In this document: positions 47,936 through 61,558 of the stretch, one piece after another
How positions within the stretch are numbered: position 1 is the first letter of the stretch
How the letters are laid out: each line of letters starts with the position of its first letter
NCBI RefSeq assembly: GCF_029227915.1
Contig: NC_079884.1
Coordinates: 20,274,001-20,338,000, forward strand
DNA length: 64,000 nt
Direction of reading: 5' to 3'
Source: Hydractinia symbiolongicarpus
Taxonomy: Eukaryota > Cnidaria > Hydrozoa > Anthoathecata > Hydractiniidae
Program-made: the position numbers and the translations under genes
Notes under the pieces: generated by a model
Databases searched by the model: none
Seen by the model: only the letters and a program-made list of their open reading frames with translations
What the model was told of the DNA's origin: nothing

Positions 47936-50900
47936 ATGGAAAACAAAATGTATATCATTATTAATGTTGGAATAATTATATTATTTTTTACTCAGCCTTC
48001 AGTATCGAAACAGCCTTTGAGTAATTTTATTCGTCATCATGAAAAACTAAGCTATGACACCTCTGATGTAAACAGGAGGTCCAGGAGAGCCCTAGAATTG
48101 TCGCCATTTGCCAATGTACATATCAAATTCAAAGCTTTAAGTAAAAATTTTAGTCTTCATTTATCAAGAAATCATGAGATTTTTGCCCCTGGGTTCAAAA
48201 TCGTGGATGGTGCTGGAAATAAGCTTGATTATGATTATTCAAGATTTTTTCATGGAAATGTGGAAGGTTTTCGCCATGGTCACTGTTTAGGAATAATTCA
48301 TGAAGGACGTTTTGAGGGAACTATTCATGTTGAAAAGGATGTATATCATGTGGAACCAGCTGAGAGATATTTTCAAGACCCAAAAGATTTCCATTCAGTC
48401 ATATATCATGGTAACGATGTAGAACACACTGGCAAATATGCAGAAGCAGAAACTCCCAAAAGACCAACAACTCTTAAAGGTAGTAGTATGGTTAATAAAA
48501 AGCCATTAGAACATGCAAGTAAAGAACATGGGAAAAAAAGATACAGACGTGGTCCGAAAAATGCACAAAAGAATACTTGTAAATTAAAGCTTGTAGCAGA
48601 CCATCTTTTTGTACGAAAGTTTGTGCGACGTGAGACTGCAATTGATCAAATGATACTTCATTATCAAGCTGTGGAATATATCTTCAGAAATCAAACCTTT
48701 AACACTACTGATGAATATGACAGTACTTTTTCACCACAAGGTATTGGTTTTCGTATTGGTGAAATCCATGTGTGGCTAAAAGAAGACACACCGGAAATGT
48801 TACAACAGGAACACATAACTATTTACAGATTATTAGAACACTTTTCAAAAATGAATCATAGTTCTACCTGCTTGGCCTATTTGTTTACGGACCGTTCGTT
48901 TGAAAATGGTGTGACTGGTTTGGCATATGTAGGATATCCCTTTGGACAGCCAGGTGGAATCTGTGATCCTTACGCTAATTATGCTGGTGAGTGGAAAAGC
49001 TACAACACAGGACTTGTATCATTCCAATTATATAATCGTGAAGCACCTCCAGCAATAACTGAAGTAACATTTGCTCATGAGCTTGGTCATTCTTTTGGAG
49101 CACAGGTATCTAGCTATTTATATAAAATTAATTTTGTGAAGCGTGTACAGTGACAAGCATCCACATGGTAATCTAATAGTGTACACAAAATAATGTGATT
49201 GCTTTGTTATTAAGTAATAGCAAAACACTCACTTCTGTGTGGTTAAAAACTTTTTACAGCAAGTTAACATAAAATAGCAAAATTCTTAGCTAATGAAATT
49301 AGTTCATTTTATCACATGATTTGTTCCAGCCAATCAAAAATGTAAAACAAAAGTCTTATAAAATACAGAACATAATTTTTATTACTTGTTTTCCTTATTT
49401 AAAGTTGTTGTACTAGCCTTTGCATATTCATTTTTTTTCTCATAAAAAAACCAGACAATTGTGATTTCATTTAGGACTGGGCCTGATTATAAATAATGAC
49501 GTCACGTTGTGCAGAAATTTTGAGCGAGCGCAGAGAACATTCATGTTAATCTTATAATTTACATTTAAATCGCTTGTTTTTGTATATACTTTACCTTTAA
49601 ATCTTTAAAGAATGGTTCTGCGTTTGGATGTACCAATCGATTACGGAAGTGTATAGAAGTTAGTTTTCACAGAATCTCTTCTTTGAAAACGAAAGAACTC
49701 AAACAAAAAGGGCTCAAAAAATACGTTGTGCAGATCTACCAAGCAATCAAAGTTTTTATATTTGTTCGTCCCACTTCACAGATAGTTCTTTTAAAAATTC
49801 TTCTTATTTCATTATTTGTACTCGATTATAGTTTGCATCCACCAACACAACCAAATAATGTTTTGCACATTTTTACGTTAAATAATTACATAGCAGAACA
49901 TTATAACCAATCTCCAATACCAAACACCGATAAAAAAAATTATCTAGTTAGACAATTTTTTCCGTAGTCCTCGTCAGTTTCTCTTTTTTATTTTTCAAAA
50001 AAGAAGCTTTTTTGATGTAAGACTTGTTGGATATTTTCAGGGGACATTTTCTTAACTTTATTTCATCAGCGCTACTTTCAATCTTTGTTACTGTTTAGGC
50101 TGTATGCAATCCAGTTAATGCAGTTTCTGAAATAGCTTAGTTAAAACAACCACTTGAAAATCAGTAGCTTTTGTAACGCATGACCTACGATAATGATAAA
50201 AATGATTTTTATTTATACAATGTTAATACCCCCATTTTACCAATTTATCACAACACGAACATTATTAAATTTTTTGATCACGCATTTCAATGGTTCTCCA
50301 TCATGGAGAATATTTCAACATCGCATAAAATTTAGTTGCATTTTTGTGCAAAAAAGCACTCGCGGAAGAAAGATATTGCTGAACTGTGAAATAAAAAATT
50401 ATTGGCTTGTAAAGTAAGAAAGATTATTTACTGAAGCAAATGATAAGTTTTATTATGAAAAGAATGTAAAAATATATGTATATAATATAAATATATTTTT
50501 AACTTTTTAAAAAGGAAAAATTTTGCTAAGAACTTGGCTTTGCGTCAGTCAAAGACACCTTGTCACTTTCTTTATCGTTATTAATTTCTTCATCGTGAGT
50601 CACAAGAGGCTCGAAGTAGCTTTGTAAAGTCTTTATCATGAAGAGAATTATCCTATTCTAAGCTTTCTAAGTTTTAAAACTTGTCATTATTACAAGACAT
50701 CTTATCAACGAACGATGCAAACAGTAAGTAAACAAAACTTTTAGAAGGCTAGCTGCCGAGCTTACGAAATTTCTGCACGATGTGATGAGACCTAGTCCTC
50801 TCGGCTTTTCACAACCTTTAAAATTATTTAAAATTAAAGATGTTTCCAGACTAGAGGTATAAATAAAGGTGTTAACGACTGTTAAAGATTAATTTTGATA

Positions 50901-53900
50901 TACTTATGTATTGTCTTATCAAAATAACAATTTTTTTAAAAAACATTTTTTTTCACTGGAGTACCCCTTTAAATTAAATTAATGAAGCCATTACAATGCA
51001 CTTAAAACTTTGAGGCCAAATAACTTGGGCACGAGATGGTGACGTCAGTCAATTTTCACCACGTGGGAAGCAAGGGACCGTCTGGGACTAATTTGGGTAA
51101 GTTTCGCAAACTTGAGTCCCCAAAACCGCTTTGACGTCATCAAAAAACCCTTAAACGCCAATATCTCTGCAACTGTTTTTCAAAGATACATGATCCTATA
51201 CAATTTCTTGACCAGCGTTTTAAGATATATACGTTAAAGGAAACAGGTATATATACAAATTTCTGAAAAAAAATTTTTGTATGTGTTTTGTCGAGTCTTT
51301 GCTGACGTCAGCAACGAAGAAACTAAATTTTGCAAAAAAAAATTTGTATCTGCGCTACTGATGTCAGTAAAACATCTAAAACAACCAATTTATCCATTGT
51401 CCTTCTGCCTAAGTGGATTTTTCCATGGGTTTTATTGACTATTTATTATATATTATACTACATTATTATAATTACTAGTCGATAAGGCCCACAGAAAAAT
51501 CCACTTAGGCAGAAGAATAATATAAAAAATAGGTTGTTTTAGGTTTTTTGCTTACATCAGCCAGTGCATGAACAAAAAAAGTTCAAAAAATTTGTTTATC
51601 CGGTTCCTGTAATTTGCTGAGCTTGAAACGCTGATGAGAAAAATGTATAGCATCATGTGCTATTGACTAACGGTTAAGAAGATATAAAGGTTTAAAAATA
51701 ATGCTGACATCAGCAATGGTCCGTAGAAGCCTTTAATTTTTTTTAGAAATTTATATACCTGTTGCCTTCATCGTATAGATCTTTAAACGCTGATCAAGAA
51801 ATTGTATAGGGTTATATATATTTGACAAACGGTTGCAGAGATATCAATTCATGTCCATTAAATACGTCAATATTGCTCTAACATCAAAGTTTGCTAATTT
51901 ACAGAACAAATTTGTAGGCGATGTTTTATAGATTTTATCAAAGAATTTTATCCACTGCAAAAGTCACAGACTGAAGCTCTGTATTATTATACAGATACTG
52001 CAGCTATTCCTTAAGGAAAAACATTCCCTTACAGATATGTTTTCATTACTCTATGGAAATTATGTAATATTGTGACAGTTTTGTAAGTTCATTAGAGGGT
52101 CATAATGAACTGATTTCGAATGTAATTTGTATAATCTCTATAGGTATAGTAGAGGAAGTTAAATAGACAAATTGCATGAGACACATAAAATCACATATCC
52201 AAATATCATTCACATCTCAAGTTAAAAAACACACCCAAAAGTTCTTGCAAAGCACATAATTGTGGAGTCTGTTTTTTGCAAAACAGACTCCACAAGGGGG
52301 CTCATAATGTGTTCTAAGTGTTTGGAAAACCCAAATAAAATGGGGTTAAAAGTTACATCAGAAAAAGATAAATACATTTTTTACTTTCAGCCACTCGCAC
52401 ATATGTGATTCAGTACTATGTGTTTTCATTGCTGAAATTTATATTTTATGGCGTTATTTTTAAGTTTTATATTTATCAGATTTTCCTTGCACTAAATAGT
52501 TAAAGGAAACTTGAGGTATAAAATGATGTTAGACTTGTATAATAGAGCTTAAAAAAGTTTGTTAACATGTATTTTTAAATTTTTTAAGAAGCTCTTTCCG
52601 TTCTCAAGATATTCAGATTTAAACAATTTCAGATTTAATTATGCTGCATAAATTATGACATTTAAGCAATAGCAAATTTTGACATTTTGTGCCATCTGTA
52701 ATTTTAGACCTGTTAAGGTGCATGAAGGTGAATAATGTAAGTAATGTGGTCCTCAGCAAAAAATAAAGAGGCCTAGGACAAGTCCGAGTCCAACATCATT
52801 TTATACCTCCCTACCCTTTAATATGTTTAAAGATAAATGGTCCAAGATTTACTCCCATATTTTCTTTATTCAGCATGATCCTGATACAAAGAAATGTCAA
52901 CCATCTGATGCAAAAGGTGGAAAGTATATCATGTATGACAAAACTACACCTGGATTTCTTCCCAATAACAGAGCTTTCTCAGACTGTAGCATAACAAGAA
53001 TGATGCCTGTTCTCAGTAAGTATATCCTTGTTGGAAATGTCACTACTGTTAAAAACTTATTTGCAAAAATTAATTCTTGCAAAAAAACTTTAAAATGCTA
53101 GATTGCCAAAATTTAATTGTCTGTATGAACTGGTTAGGAATTTGATAAGAAATGGAGAGAGATGATCATAACAATGTTGCATAAATGTAAGAAGATGACA
53201 ATCGTTTGATTGTAATATTCTTTAATCTATGCCTCTCTACCATAGCCAGTTGATTGCCCCTGTGCTTATTTCATGGTCTCAATTTATCACCTTAATACAG
53301 CAAAGCCAGAAAATTTATATTTAAAATGAAAAATATACCTTTGTGATGGCCAACTTTGAACACTTTTTTGTAAAGGCATTAAAAGACCTTCTTTACTTTG
53401 TGGAAGCAACTTTAAATAACTGATTAAGTTTTTTTTTCAATAGCTGCAAAAGGTATTGAAGATGGTTGTTTTGAGGATAAATTTTGGGTCATGTGTGGAA
53501 ATGGTGCTCATGAAGAAGGGGAAATTTGTGATTGCGGAACAGTGGAAACATGCAAGGAGAGTTGCTGTACACCATATGGATCTAAAACAGGACAACCTTG
53601 TACCTTACGAAGCGAGGCCTATGAGTGCAGTCCCAGTCGAGGTATTATAGATTTCTAATTCTTTTTTGGCTAATAACTCCTTTAATATAATTTAAAGTGA
53701 CACTAGAAACTCAAACCTTCTCGTTTGAAACAGTATTTAGCTAAAACCTTTTTTTTAATAATCAGTTTGCTAGTGAATTTGAACTAAACGTACTTTTTTA
53801 TTTTCTTTATGTATTTCATACAGGTGTGCAGTAAAAATAATAAATAACCTATTTAATTTGTATGACAAGGAATGCAGAACCATTATCTATATGTATATTA

Positions 53901-56292
53901 AGATATAAAAACTGATAACTATTTTCAACCGTTTATGCGGGAAATCCGCAGCATTGATTGGCTAAAAAGCCTTAACGACGGGCTTTATACAGCACTGTAT
54001 AACTTTTAACCTCATAGCAGCCATAATGGTAGCTATAGATGTAAACAAAAGTATCGCCTGAAAATTGTTAAACGTAGCTACTTACATACAGATTCAAAAA
54101 TCAAGTTACAGTAAAATCAAAGTCTCGAATCACTCCGCCAGAAAAACAGCCTTTTCAGCTCTTCTTAAAAAACGACGTCCGTCCAATTCATGTTTCTCCT
54201 TTAAGTGGTCACAAGAACATCGAAAGTTCAAAGTCACATTACGCGGCTTCCAAATTTCTGTGATAAGCTTTGGTTCAAAAATGGTTTAAAAAAAATTCTA
54301 TTTATGGTTATTTAAATGTTTTGTTTTGTTTTTATATTGTATTAGGTTAATTTATGCAGGATAAAGGAATGCTGGGTTTAATTATGCGATTAATTGGCAA
54401 AATATTTTACGTTTTGTCATGTTTTACCTTTATGAATTAGGCCCCAGAAATCTAACTTGCTGGATTAATTTTGTGAACGGAATACATGTTTTACGCTTGC
54501 ATGTTTCTGCAAACAGGTGGTTTTAAGGGAGAACTGTTACAAGAAATATTTTTCTCACAAAATGCATATAATAATAATATTGTAGGTCCATGCTGCTTAA
54601 ACGAAACTTGTACGTTGGCACGAGAATTTCTTAAGTGTTTTGACGGAACCGACTGTCAAGAATCTTTAGTATGTGATGGTCTAAAGTACACCTGCCCTGA
54701 ACCGAAATTTAAAAGAAACTTAACTCTTTGCGACAAAGACAGAAGTGTTTGCATTAACGGATATTGCCAAGGCTCGCTCTGCTTAAAGTATGGCTATGAG
54801 GGATGTCTTTGTGAAGATTCTGAAGACAAATGTAAAGTTTGTTGCCAGTATGAAGGAAGCTGCAAATCGTCGTACGAAATTCCTGGGGTATGTTTACTCC
54901 TTACAGATTTAAGTTTACGTTATTTTGCAGAACCATTGTTAAGTACGAGTGGAAAGTAGAAAAATGTTTAAATGAAACATAGTTTAAATAAGTGTTAGTT
55001 TACAACAAAACACGTTTTTTTAAGGAAGATATGATCTTGGCATATGCTTTAAACATCTTTTTTTATTTACTAAGTGCTATAAGCTTCTAAAGAAAATCTA
55101 GCCTTATACCATACGTGGTTAGAATTTCAAAAATTTGTTGCGCCTTCAAGAAAAAAGAAAAGGAAAGACTTCAATCATTCCCTTAATGGCATAAATGTTT
55201 CTTTCGCTTATTTCAGATGCCCAATGCAACAATGTCACGTGGTCGCCCGTGTAATTATTACAAAGGATTTTGCAATTCGCTGGGTGACTGTGAAGACATA
55301 AATATGGATGGTCCTCTGCGACTCCTTTATTACACATTCTTTACTGAGGAAGGTATGTATATCGCTTGTAGCAGTTCTAAATTAGTCTGGAAGGTGTGGA
55401 AACACACATTGCGTGTATTTTTTAACTTTTACTATAAAACCGACAGGCTATTTTGACATACATATATACTAATGAAAGAATGGTTTTTTGGATCCCCATT
55501 TTGATAGCTAATTGGAATACGTATCACAATTAACACAAGGATTAAGTGTTCGATTTGTGACACCTAATAATAATTCCATAAACTGCAAAAAAAAACGGGG
55601 AAAAAACTTTTTCGCCTTACAGATGACAGAGCAAGTTTAACCCACGGAATAAAAAATAAGATACGGAAAATTTTGATCACGTTAAAAGATTTAGCAATTT
55701 AATAGTGCAGCCGTTTTTAAAAGCCGTTATTTTGAAAACTAATTTAACATGAAAACTGATCTAGTTTCAGTTTTTTTTGTTTAAGTCTCAGAGTTACTTG
55801 TAACAAAATTATGCTCAATATTTTAACGACAGGCTTTCTTTGTACTTTTATCAGAATCCTATCTCCTCGAACCTTTGAAGCTCTGTTTATCGTGCATGAC
55901 ATTACAAGTTCATTTGTGTTTCTTGTATTAGTTTATACGACATACTGTAATTCCATGTGCTCAGGGCTGTTTTTTTAAGACGCTCGACTTCTTATGATAT
56001 GCTTTTAAAGCTGACCTAAAATCTCTTCTTTTTGCGAGTAGCATTTTTATTATTTTAAATTTCAGGTATAAAGATATGGTTTAGGCGTTATTGGTTTGTT
56101 GTTTTACTGGGTTCATTCTTAATTTTGTGCATGTTGACCGCATTTGTTTATTACTGCCAACATTTTACACCATCAAATAACCCAGCTCTAAATGCGAAGA
56201 AACCTCACAAACCGCTCCGCACGCGTCGTAAACATGTCGGAGGCTATCAAACCGGTGGACGACCAATCCCTATGGCAACAACGTATGCTTAA
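47936..56292 (+). CDS. ADAM10: ADAM10-like transmembrane metalloprotease (sheddase)
   Basis: Six exons join in phase: 47936-49105, 52874-53015, 53444-53641, 54586-54887, 55217-55352, 56066-56292, giving 724 residues (human 748). ADAM10 is the zinc protease that sheds Notch and other surface proteins. Order: signal peptide (about 1-25), a prodomain ending at a furin-type RYRR near residues 202-205, then a catalytic domain with CLAYLFTDR and HELGHSFGAQH. It continues with a Cys-rich disintegrin part (ICDCGTVETCKESCC, VCDGL), a second Cys-rich part, one membrane helix (YWFVVLLGSFLILCMLTAF) and a short basic tail. The start at 47936 (MENKMYII) directly precedes the hydrophobic signal. Intron 1 (3.8 kb) splits the zinc motif between Gln 390 and the third His. 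No disabling change is seen. Confidence 0.93.
49473..50799. mobile_element. Possible TIR element in ADAM10 intron
   Basis: AGGACTGGGCCT at 49473, with GTTGTGCAGAAATTTTGAGC nearby, faces the inverted AGGTCTCATCACATCGTGCAGAAATTTCG-type end (split here as GAGACCTAGTCCT) near 50799. The inverted match is about 70 percent by eye. No target duplication is recognised and no transposase is seen. Confidence 0.4.
50970..51445 (+). mobile_element. Helitron-like non-autonomous element, copy 2
   Basis: Matches 47066-47566 in order: GAAGCCATTACAATGCACTT, AACTTTGAGGCCAAATAACTT, GGGACTAATTTGGGTAAGTTT and CCTTCTGCCTAAGTGGATTT, ending near GACTATT where the expected CTAG is altered. Confidence 0.6.
51474..51870 (-). 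mobile_element. Helitron-like non-autonomous element, inverted copy 3
   Basis: Reverse complement of the same family. The 3' end is CTAG at 51476-51479 (preceded on plus by ATTA), then CACTTAGGCAGAAG and two partial interior copies with AACGCTGAT and GTATAGSRTYAT. It stands tail to tail with copy 2, about 30 bp apart, so the intron has a large inverted repeat. Confidence 0.55.
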
Positions 56293-57504
56293 GGTAACTT
56301 AAGAAATCAAATATTTGAAACGCTGTTTGAAACTGCGCAATTTTATACATCATATAAAGAGGCGTACAGAACATACACGTTATGTTCAACGTACGTTTTG
56401 TTTGGTGGTTTTGGCAAGAATACGCATTGTTAATACGTATATGTCAGAGGTTTTCATTTCCATGTCAGCGTCACATGCACTTTGGAATTAATTTTTTTTT
56501 CTTATTTGACTTACATTTAAACCGAGCAATTGTTGCGAAGCATTGTTGTGGCTCACAAGCACGCGTTGTAAAATATGTGACGATATATAACCGACAATAT
56601 CGCGGTGAGATGCAAGCAAGGATCGAGTGAGCTTGTGGTTTGTCATTGTTACTCGAATTTATTACCTAAATTTTTCGTCACTCGATGCTTGCTTGTACTA
56701 TTGTGATGATAATATTTGTAGAAATTTGAGATAACGATTTACTGTTTTTTCCCGATTAATTTGGGTTATGGAAAAGGGATATTTTACGGAATATTTTTTG
56801 GACCGCAAATTATGTAAATGATCTCCTATTGAAACCTTCTTCTTTCAATCCAATCAGAACCTTGTACGATAGAATGTCTAGGTATACTAATTTTAGGTGT
56901 TTGTCTTGATCGTCAATATTTTTCTAATCTTTGTATATTTTGTAATTTTTTTATTTGTTTTCAATATATGTCAATAAAAAGCATCACAGTACTTTTTTTG
57001 TACATCGCATCGCATGGGTGTTTCTTTTTACTGCATTCTCAACACGTCTCTGGATAATTTTTGTGTGTCGCATCTTTTTCTTAATATTTTTTACAGGAAA
57101 TTTAGTGAACCTTTTTAAGTGGACGCCATCTTGACCTCGAAAAAGTGTCCACTTAAAGGTGTTCATTATATAGAGGTTCTTCCTAAGTTGGCCTTTTACA
57201 ATGGACATTTTATGAAGAACGGATGGAAATGGGTTAAACTTATAAAAAACCTGTATGTAGCTATTGCGGACACGTCTTAACCCTTTAAATCACTCAATGG
57301 TGGCAATTTACATTACTCCCTAGAACTGATCAGATGGTCATGAAATCTTATAAGGTATTGTGTTATTCAAAAGTTTAAATCATCTTCGCTTAAAAAAAAT
57401 GTAAACTTTCGAGCTTAAATATAAATATATACCATATCTGATCTCTATTTTGATACAAGGTTGCCAGCGACTCAGGGAAATCAAGGAATTTTATCAGAGC
57501 CACA
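56293..57504. other. ADAM10 3' flank and unassigned spacer
   Basis: A likely polyadenylation signal (AATAAA) lies at 56972-56977. Near 57100-57185 a palindromic region (AAGTGGACGCCA, GTGTCCACTT, ATATAGAGGTTCTT) resembles a pogo/mariner terminal remnant. No gene is supported. Confidence 0.35.
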
Positions 57505-57615
57505 TCCTCAACCTCGTTCCCAGGGCATTTTGCCCTGTCAATGAAGTTGATAGCGGCGAGAATTGTGGGCCACTCCGTAATAATTTGCTCAGGGGACGAA
57601 GTTGCCACATCCTAA
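57505..57615 (+). repeat. Dispersed short repeat, copy A
   Basis: AACCTCGTTCCCAGGGCATT, ATAGCGGCGAGAATTG, CCACTCCGTAAT and GCTCAGGGGACGAAG match, in inverted orientation, the stretch 60690-60805. Both are SINE- or MITE-sized. A third partial copy of the first 18 bases begins at 60187. Confidence 0.7.
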
Positions 57616-58423
57616 TTTGTAAATTAATGTTAACCAGGGTGTATTTTTTTTGTAAACTTTGTGAAATTTAAGCTGAATTTTCATATGATATAGAGTTTTA
57701 ATTCGAACGTAACAGGTAACATTTGTTTCATTAAGGTACATCACAAACCAAGAAGCGGCTACTACATAAGGCACTTTCCATAGTCATCAGAAAAAAGAAA
57801 ACGTCTGGCAACAAACAATGCTCTCTTGTAGTAACTCTTTCATATGAAAATTTTTCGGCACGAGGACCTCGCTCCTGCACAGCACTTCAATTAATTAATT
57901 GCAAAGGCTGTTACAGAGATTCTTCAACATTTTCTGTGTTTTTGACCTCATGTTTCACATGCCTGTCAAAAATTCTTCAATTTTGGCTGTCCTCTCTCTA
58001 GAAGGGGTCATTTTATTTAAAGTTCCATTGCCAAACAATGAAGTTAACAAGAAGTGGGAAGCTGATCGTATAAATAATATCACACAGGATATAGTACTAG
58101 ATGACTCCATTAACCTAGTCGCTATACTTTAGCGTGTCAAATGGAGAGAGGTGTTTGTTGCAGTGTTTGTTTTTTTTTTTTTACCACACAGAAACTGTAA
58201 GGAGCTCGAGCGAAATTTTCCTTGATTTGCAAAAAAGTCAGCACTTGTCTTTACGTTTCCGAATAAATTCATTTTGACAAATGTCAAAGGTACAAAAAAA
58301 TACAATTGTAAGCTAAAGCAACTTAAAATTTTTTGCAAAATTCTGACCTTACTTTACACACAGACTTGTTAGAAGCAATTTTTCTGTTTCAATATATTTT
58401 TGGGGTTAAATAGTTGAAATAAA
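57616..58423. other. No gene supported
   Basis: The open frame 57899-58132 (LSLEGVILFKVPLPNNEVNK) is somewhat protein-like but matches no family I recognise and lacks splice or start support. Confidence 0.3.
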
Positions 58424-58610
58424 GTTAGGGTGCCAAAAAATTTGGTCAAAACTGTCACATAAGCTGACGTCAGCAACATGTTGGAAATGTACTTGACTTA
58501 AATTCAAAATTCTTACATTGATCAGTTTCTTTGAATCCATCATTTTTATTCAAAGAAGTATGCACTTAGCATAGAAAAATGGGGAATTAATAATGTGGGA
58601 GAATTAATAA

Positions 58611-58800
58611 TGTGGGGCTTGGTGATAAGGCAAAATTGTTTTCTGCAAGCCCAAGTCAGTCTTTTAATTTTTTCCGTATGGTTTAAGATCTTTATTTTAC
58701 TAGCTGATGTATGTATATATTTTCTATTTACTTTTAAGTGATACGAACTTGTATATATAAACGAACTTGTAACTACTACTACTCCTACTCCTACTACTAA
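58611..58800 (+). mobile_element. LINE 3' tail, second copy
   Basis: GGGGCTTGGTGATAAGGCAA and the following 30 bases match the 3' untranslated part of the LINE at 18873-18925 with a few substitutions. No RT coding sequence precedes it, so this is a severely 5'-truncated insertion. A short ACT-rich repeat lies at its end (58770-58798). Confidence 0.6.
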
Positions 58801-60689
58801 TCTCAAAAATAATCTTTCATCTGAGAAATATGAATCGTATTTAAAATCGTAACATCATCTAGTCCATCTGCATCTTAATTATTGCTGCATTTTAACATTT
58901 GCATGAGTCTGTACAAGTCATTTTGTCTGTTTCATCTGTTTTTTATTGACAACCGTACCGTTCAGTGTTACCGCTGGATTAACACTCCCCCAAGCTAAGC
59001 TTAATAAATGCTAATGGTGCTGACAGGTTGTCGATCACAATTGCAACCAGCAACAATCAACATCCTATAGTTGGTGGTAACTTTTCCGCATTTAATTGGA
59101 GTTTTAAAAGCATGTGCCACAGCAACTGTGCCAAATTAATGTGAGTTGAGTCCACCATATAAATGAACAACAAAGCGTTTCGAAGCTTCAATTGTTTGTT
59201 TTTTTGCATATTTTAGTAATTTTTTTTCTCCGAGTTTGATAAAAACCTGCAAAACAGTCTCGTCAGATTTCATGAACGTCTTTCAGCAATTTGATTTCAA
59301 GTGTGATCTAAATCGACCAATCTGGTCCCATCCAGGAAGAGCATGGTAATTTAATAAAACACTTGCGTGCTTCATAGCAGCAGTTAACATTAAATCGCCG
59401 CTGTTGCGCGCAGAAAATCAACAGAAGAAACACGTCAACGTCGAGAGAGAAAAAAACACATTTGCTAAATGGATCTTGTTGTGTAGCATTGAGAGTATGG
59501 AGTATTAAAAAACTTCAAATCTGGTATATTTGTGATATTATCCAAATCAAAGGTTATAACATATCTTTTATAGCATCGCTTAGAGCTTCAGTAATAAAGC
59601 TCGACAAATAAATGATTGTTTGTTTTGTTTTAATATCTGACAGCACGGTAACAGAAACTATTTGATGTTGATGTTTTTCATGTTTGTGCTGTTCTTATTC
59701 AAGATTTTTTGTTTCGATACCGATTTTGCTACTTGTTCTGGCTTTCAATGTATTTTTAACATATCTGTCAAAAACTACACAGACAATTGTATTTGACACA
59801 AGATTGGACAGAGAAGCGATATAGTTGAATTTACTTTCAAAGTTTTTAATAGTTTGTAGTAAACAATTTCAACTTTTGCGCATTCGTACAGTGGCCATCG
59901 TGTCAGCTGATAACAATCGCTCTGCTTTGCTAATGTGAATCCGTGACAAAATTGGAATAATGAGACAAAATCGATGCAGTGCAGATAACTTTTTAAAAAA
60001 TATTCCAGCAAAAAATAATTAGGGTTAAAAATTTCAATTTCCTACAATTTCCCGCCATTTTTGAACAGGGATTCTATTTTTGTAGAATTTTTTTTAACAA
60101 GTCAATATAAAACAGTTTTGTTGCGCAGTTTTGTTTCTAAAATAGTTTTACATATGCTGATAAAAGCTTTTGTGTTACCAAGAACAACCTCGTCCCCAGG
60201 TTTTTTGCCTTATATATGACGTCATTTTTGGTCCCGGTGACGTGCCAAAAAAGCTAAGGTATAATAGGGTTAAGTCAGACCAGCTACGCCTTCTTGTTCG
60301 ATCGCGTGATTTGATCCTATTGGGATCTAGCTTTTCTAAGTTGCTTGATCACTTCGTTTAAGGTCATACATATTGGAAAAGTGTAAAATAGAGCGAAACC
60401 TGCATATTTAAATTAATCGTGAGCGAAGAAGTATTTTGTGACCACATTTAAAGATAACAAGTGTAGGGTTCAGTTTGTCGAAAGGCACGAGAGAATGTTG
60501 AGAGAGTATCAACCATATGCTTAATGGTTGAAGGAAAAGACCCAAGGCTGTAATGTTTTTCTTGTATTATAATTTAGTTATTGTTGTTAATTGCATTTAA
60601 AATCGCTTTCGTTGATCATAGTTTCTGTGATTGCTTTAATCACCACAAGTTCTAGAAGAGCAGGTACATGGTCATTGTGCTTCCATACC

Positions 60690-60805
60690 TCAACATCATC
60701 CCCAGGGTCTTGAGGCCTCTGAGCTGTTTTTACGGAGTGGCCGCTATTAACCTCATCAACAAGACAAAATGTCCTAGGAACGACGTTGTCCATACCTCTC
60801 CCACT
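60690..60805 (-). repeat. Dispersed short repeat, copy B
   Basis: Reverse complement of the 57505-57615 repeat: GTTCCTAGGACATTTTGTC, ATAGCGGCCACTCCGTAA and GCTCAGAGG read on the minus strand. This copy lacks the 13-bp GAGAATTGTGGG-type insert of copy A. Confidence 0.7.
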
Positions 60806-60993
60806 CTGTTTTTCATTCAATATCTGAACAAAAGCCGTGAAACTCCTTCGTTTATTAAGCACCTAAGAGTACATTTTTTTCATTTCACCTTTATAATCAA
60901 AAATTTTAATACCAAAAAACGTTTTTGCTGACTAGGAAATTTCTGACATCAGCTCACTTGACCATTTTGACCTAAAATTTTTGGCACCCTAAG

Positions 60994-61558
60994 TTTTTTT
61001 TAATTATTTATCTTTTTTATTAAGTTGGGTTAACGTCGGGTACTGATTGGGAAGTCGTGGTGAACTAAACACGAAGCAGAATCGTATACGAAATACGTTT
61101 TTTATTACAGATTAAATATACATCGTTGAAATAAATTTACAGGTTAAAACATTCCATAAAATTGTTCGTAAAAAGTGAAACTAAAGGAAAAGACATTACA
61201 ATCAAACTGACTCAAAATACAAGAAGATAATAACTAAGGGAGGAAATTTGCTTTCAGAATTAAAGTTTGAATAGAAAATCAAGAATTGTTGGAAAGTTAG
61301 AAAAAATACTTCGAATAATTATTAAAATTAAAGATTGCCATTTTGGTTAAAAATAAGTTTACGGACACTATGCAAATTTACGCTACTTTGTTCCGCTATA
61401 TTTTTTAAGCATTTATTTTACCCTAGGTAAGAGAAACTGGGACTTTCCACATCACCTCAATTTTGTACAAAAGCAACCACCTTCCTATGTACCTGGAAAA
61501 AAATAAAAATAAACAAAACATTACAACCATCTATTTAAGGTTATTGAATAACAAATAA
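60994..61558. other. 3' region of the CENP-A-like gene, no gene seen
   Basis: AT-rich stretch downstream, in transcript sense, of the CENP-A-like stop. On the minus strand it would contain the 3' untranslated region, but no polyadenylation site was assigned. Confidence 0.3.

Larger units (their letters stand above)
58425..60992. mobile_element. Possible large TIR element
   Basis: TTAGGGTGCCAAAAAATTTG followed by GTCAAAACTGTCA and GCTGACGTCAGCA at 58424 faces, inverted, TGACATCAGCTCACTTGACC and TTTTTGGCACCCTAAG at 60947-60993. The inverted match extends about 55 bp. No transposase is seen between. Nested repeats include a LINE 3' tail (58611) and a short repeat copy (60690). Confidence 0.5.

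Noticed and set aside
54065-54289. Small plus-strand ORF in an ADAM10 intron
   Set aside because: It lies between two exons of matching phase and has no recognisable domain. It may be repeat-derived.
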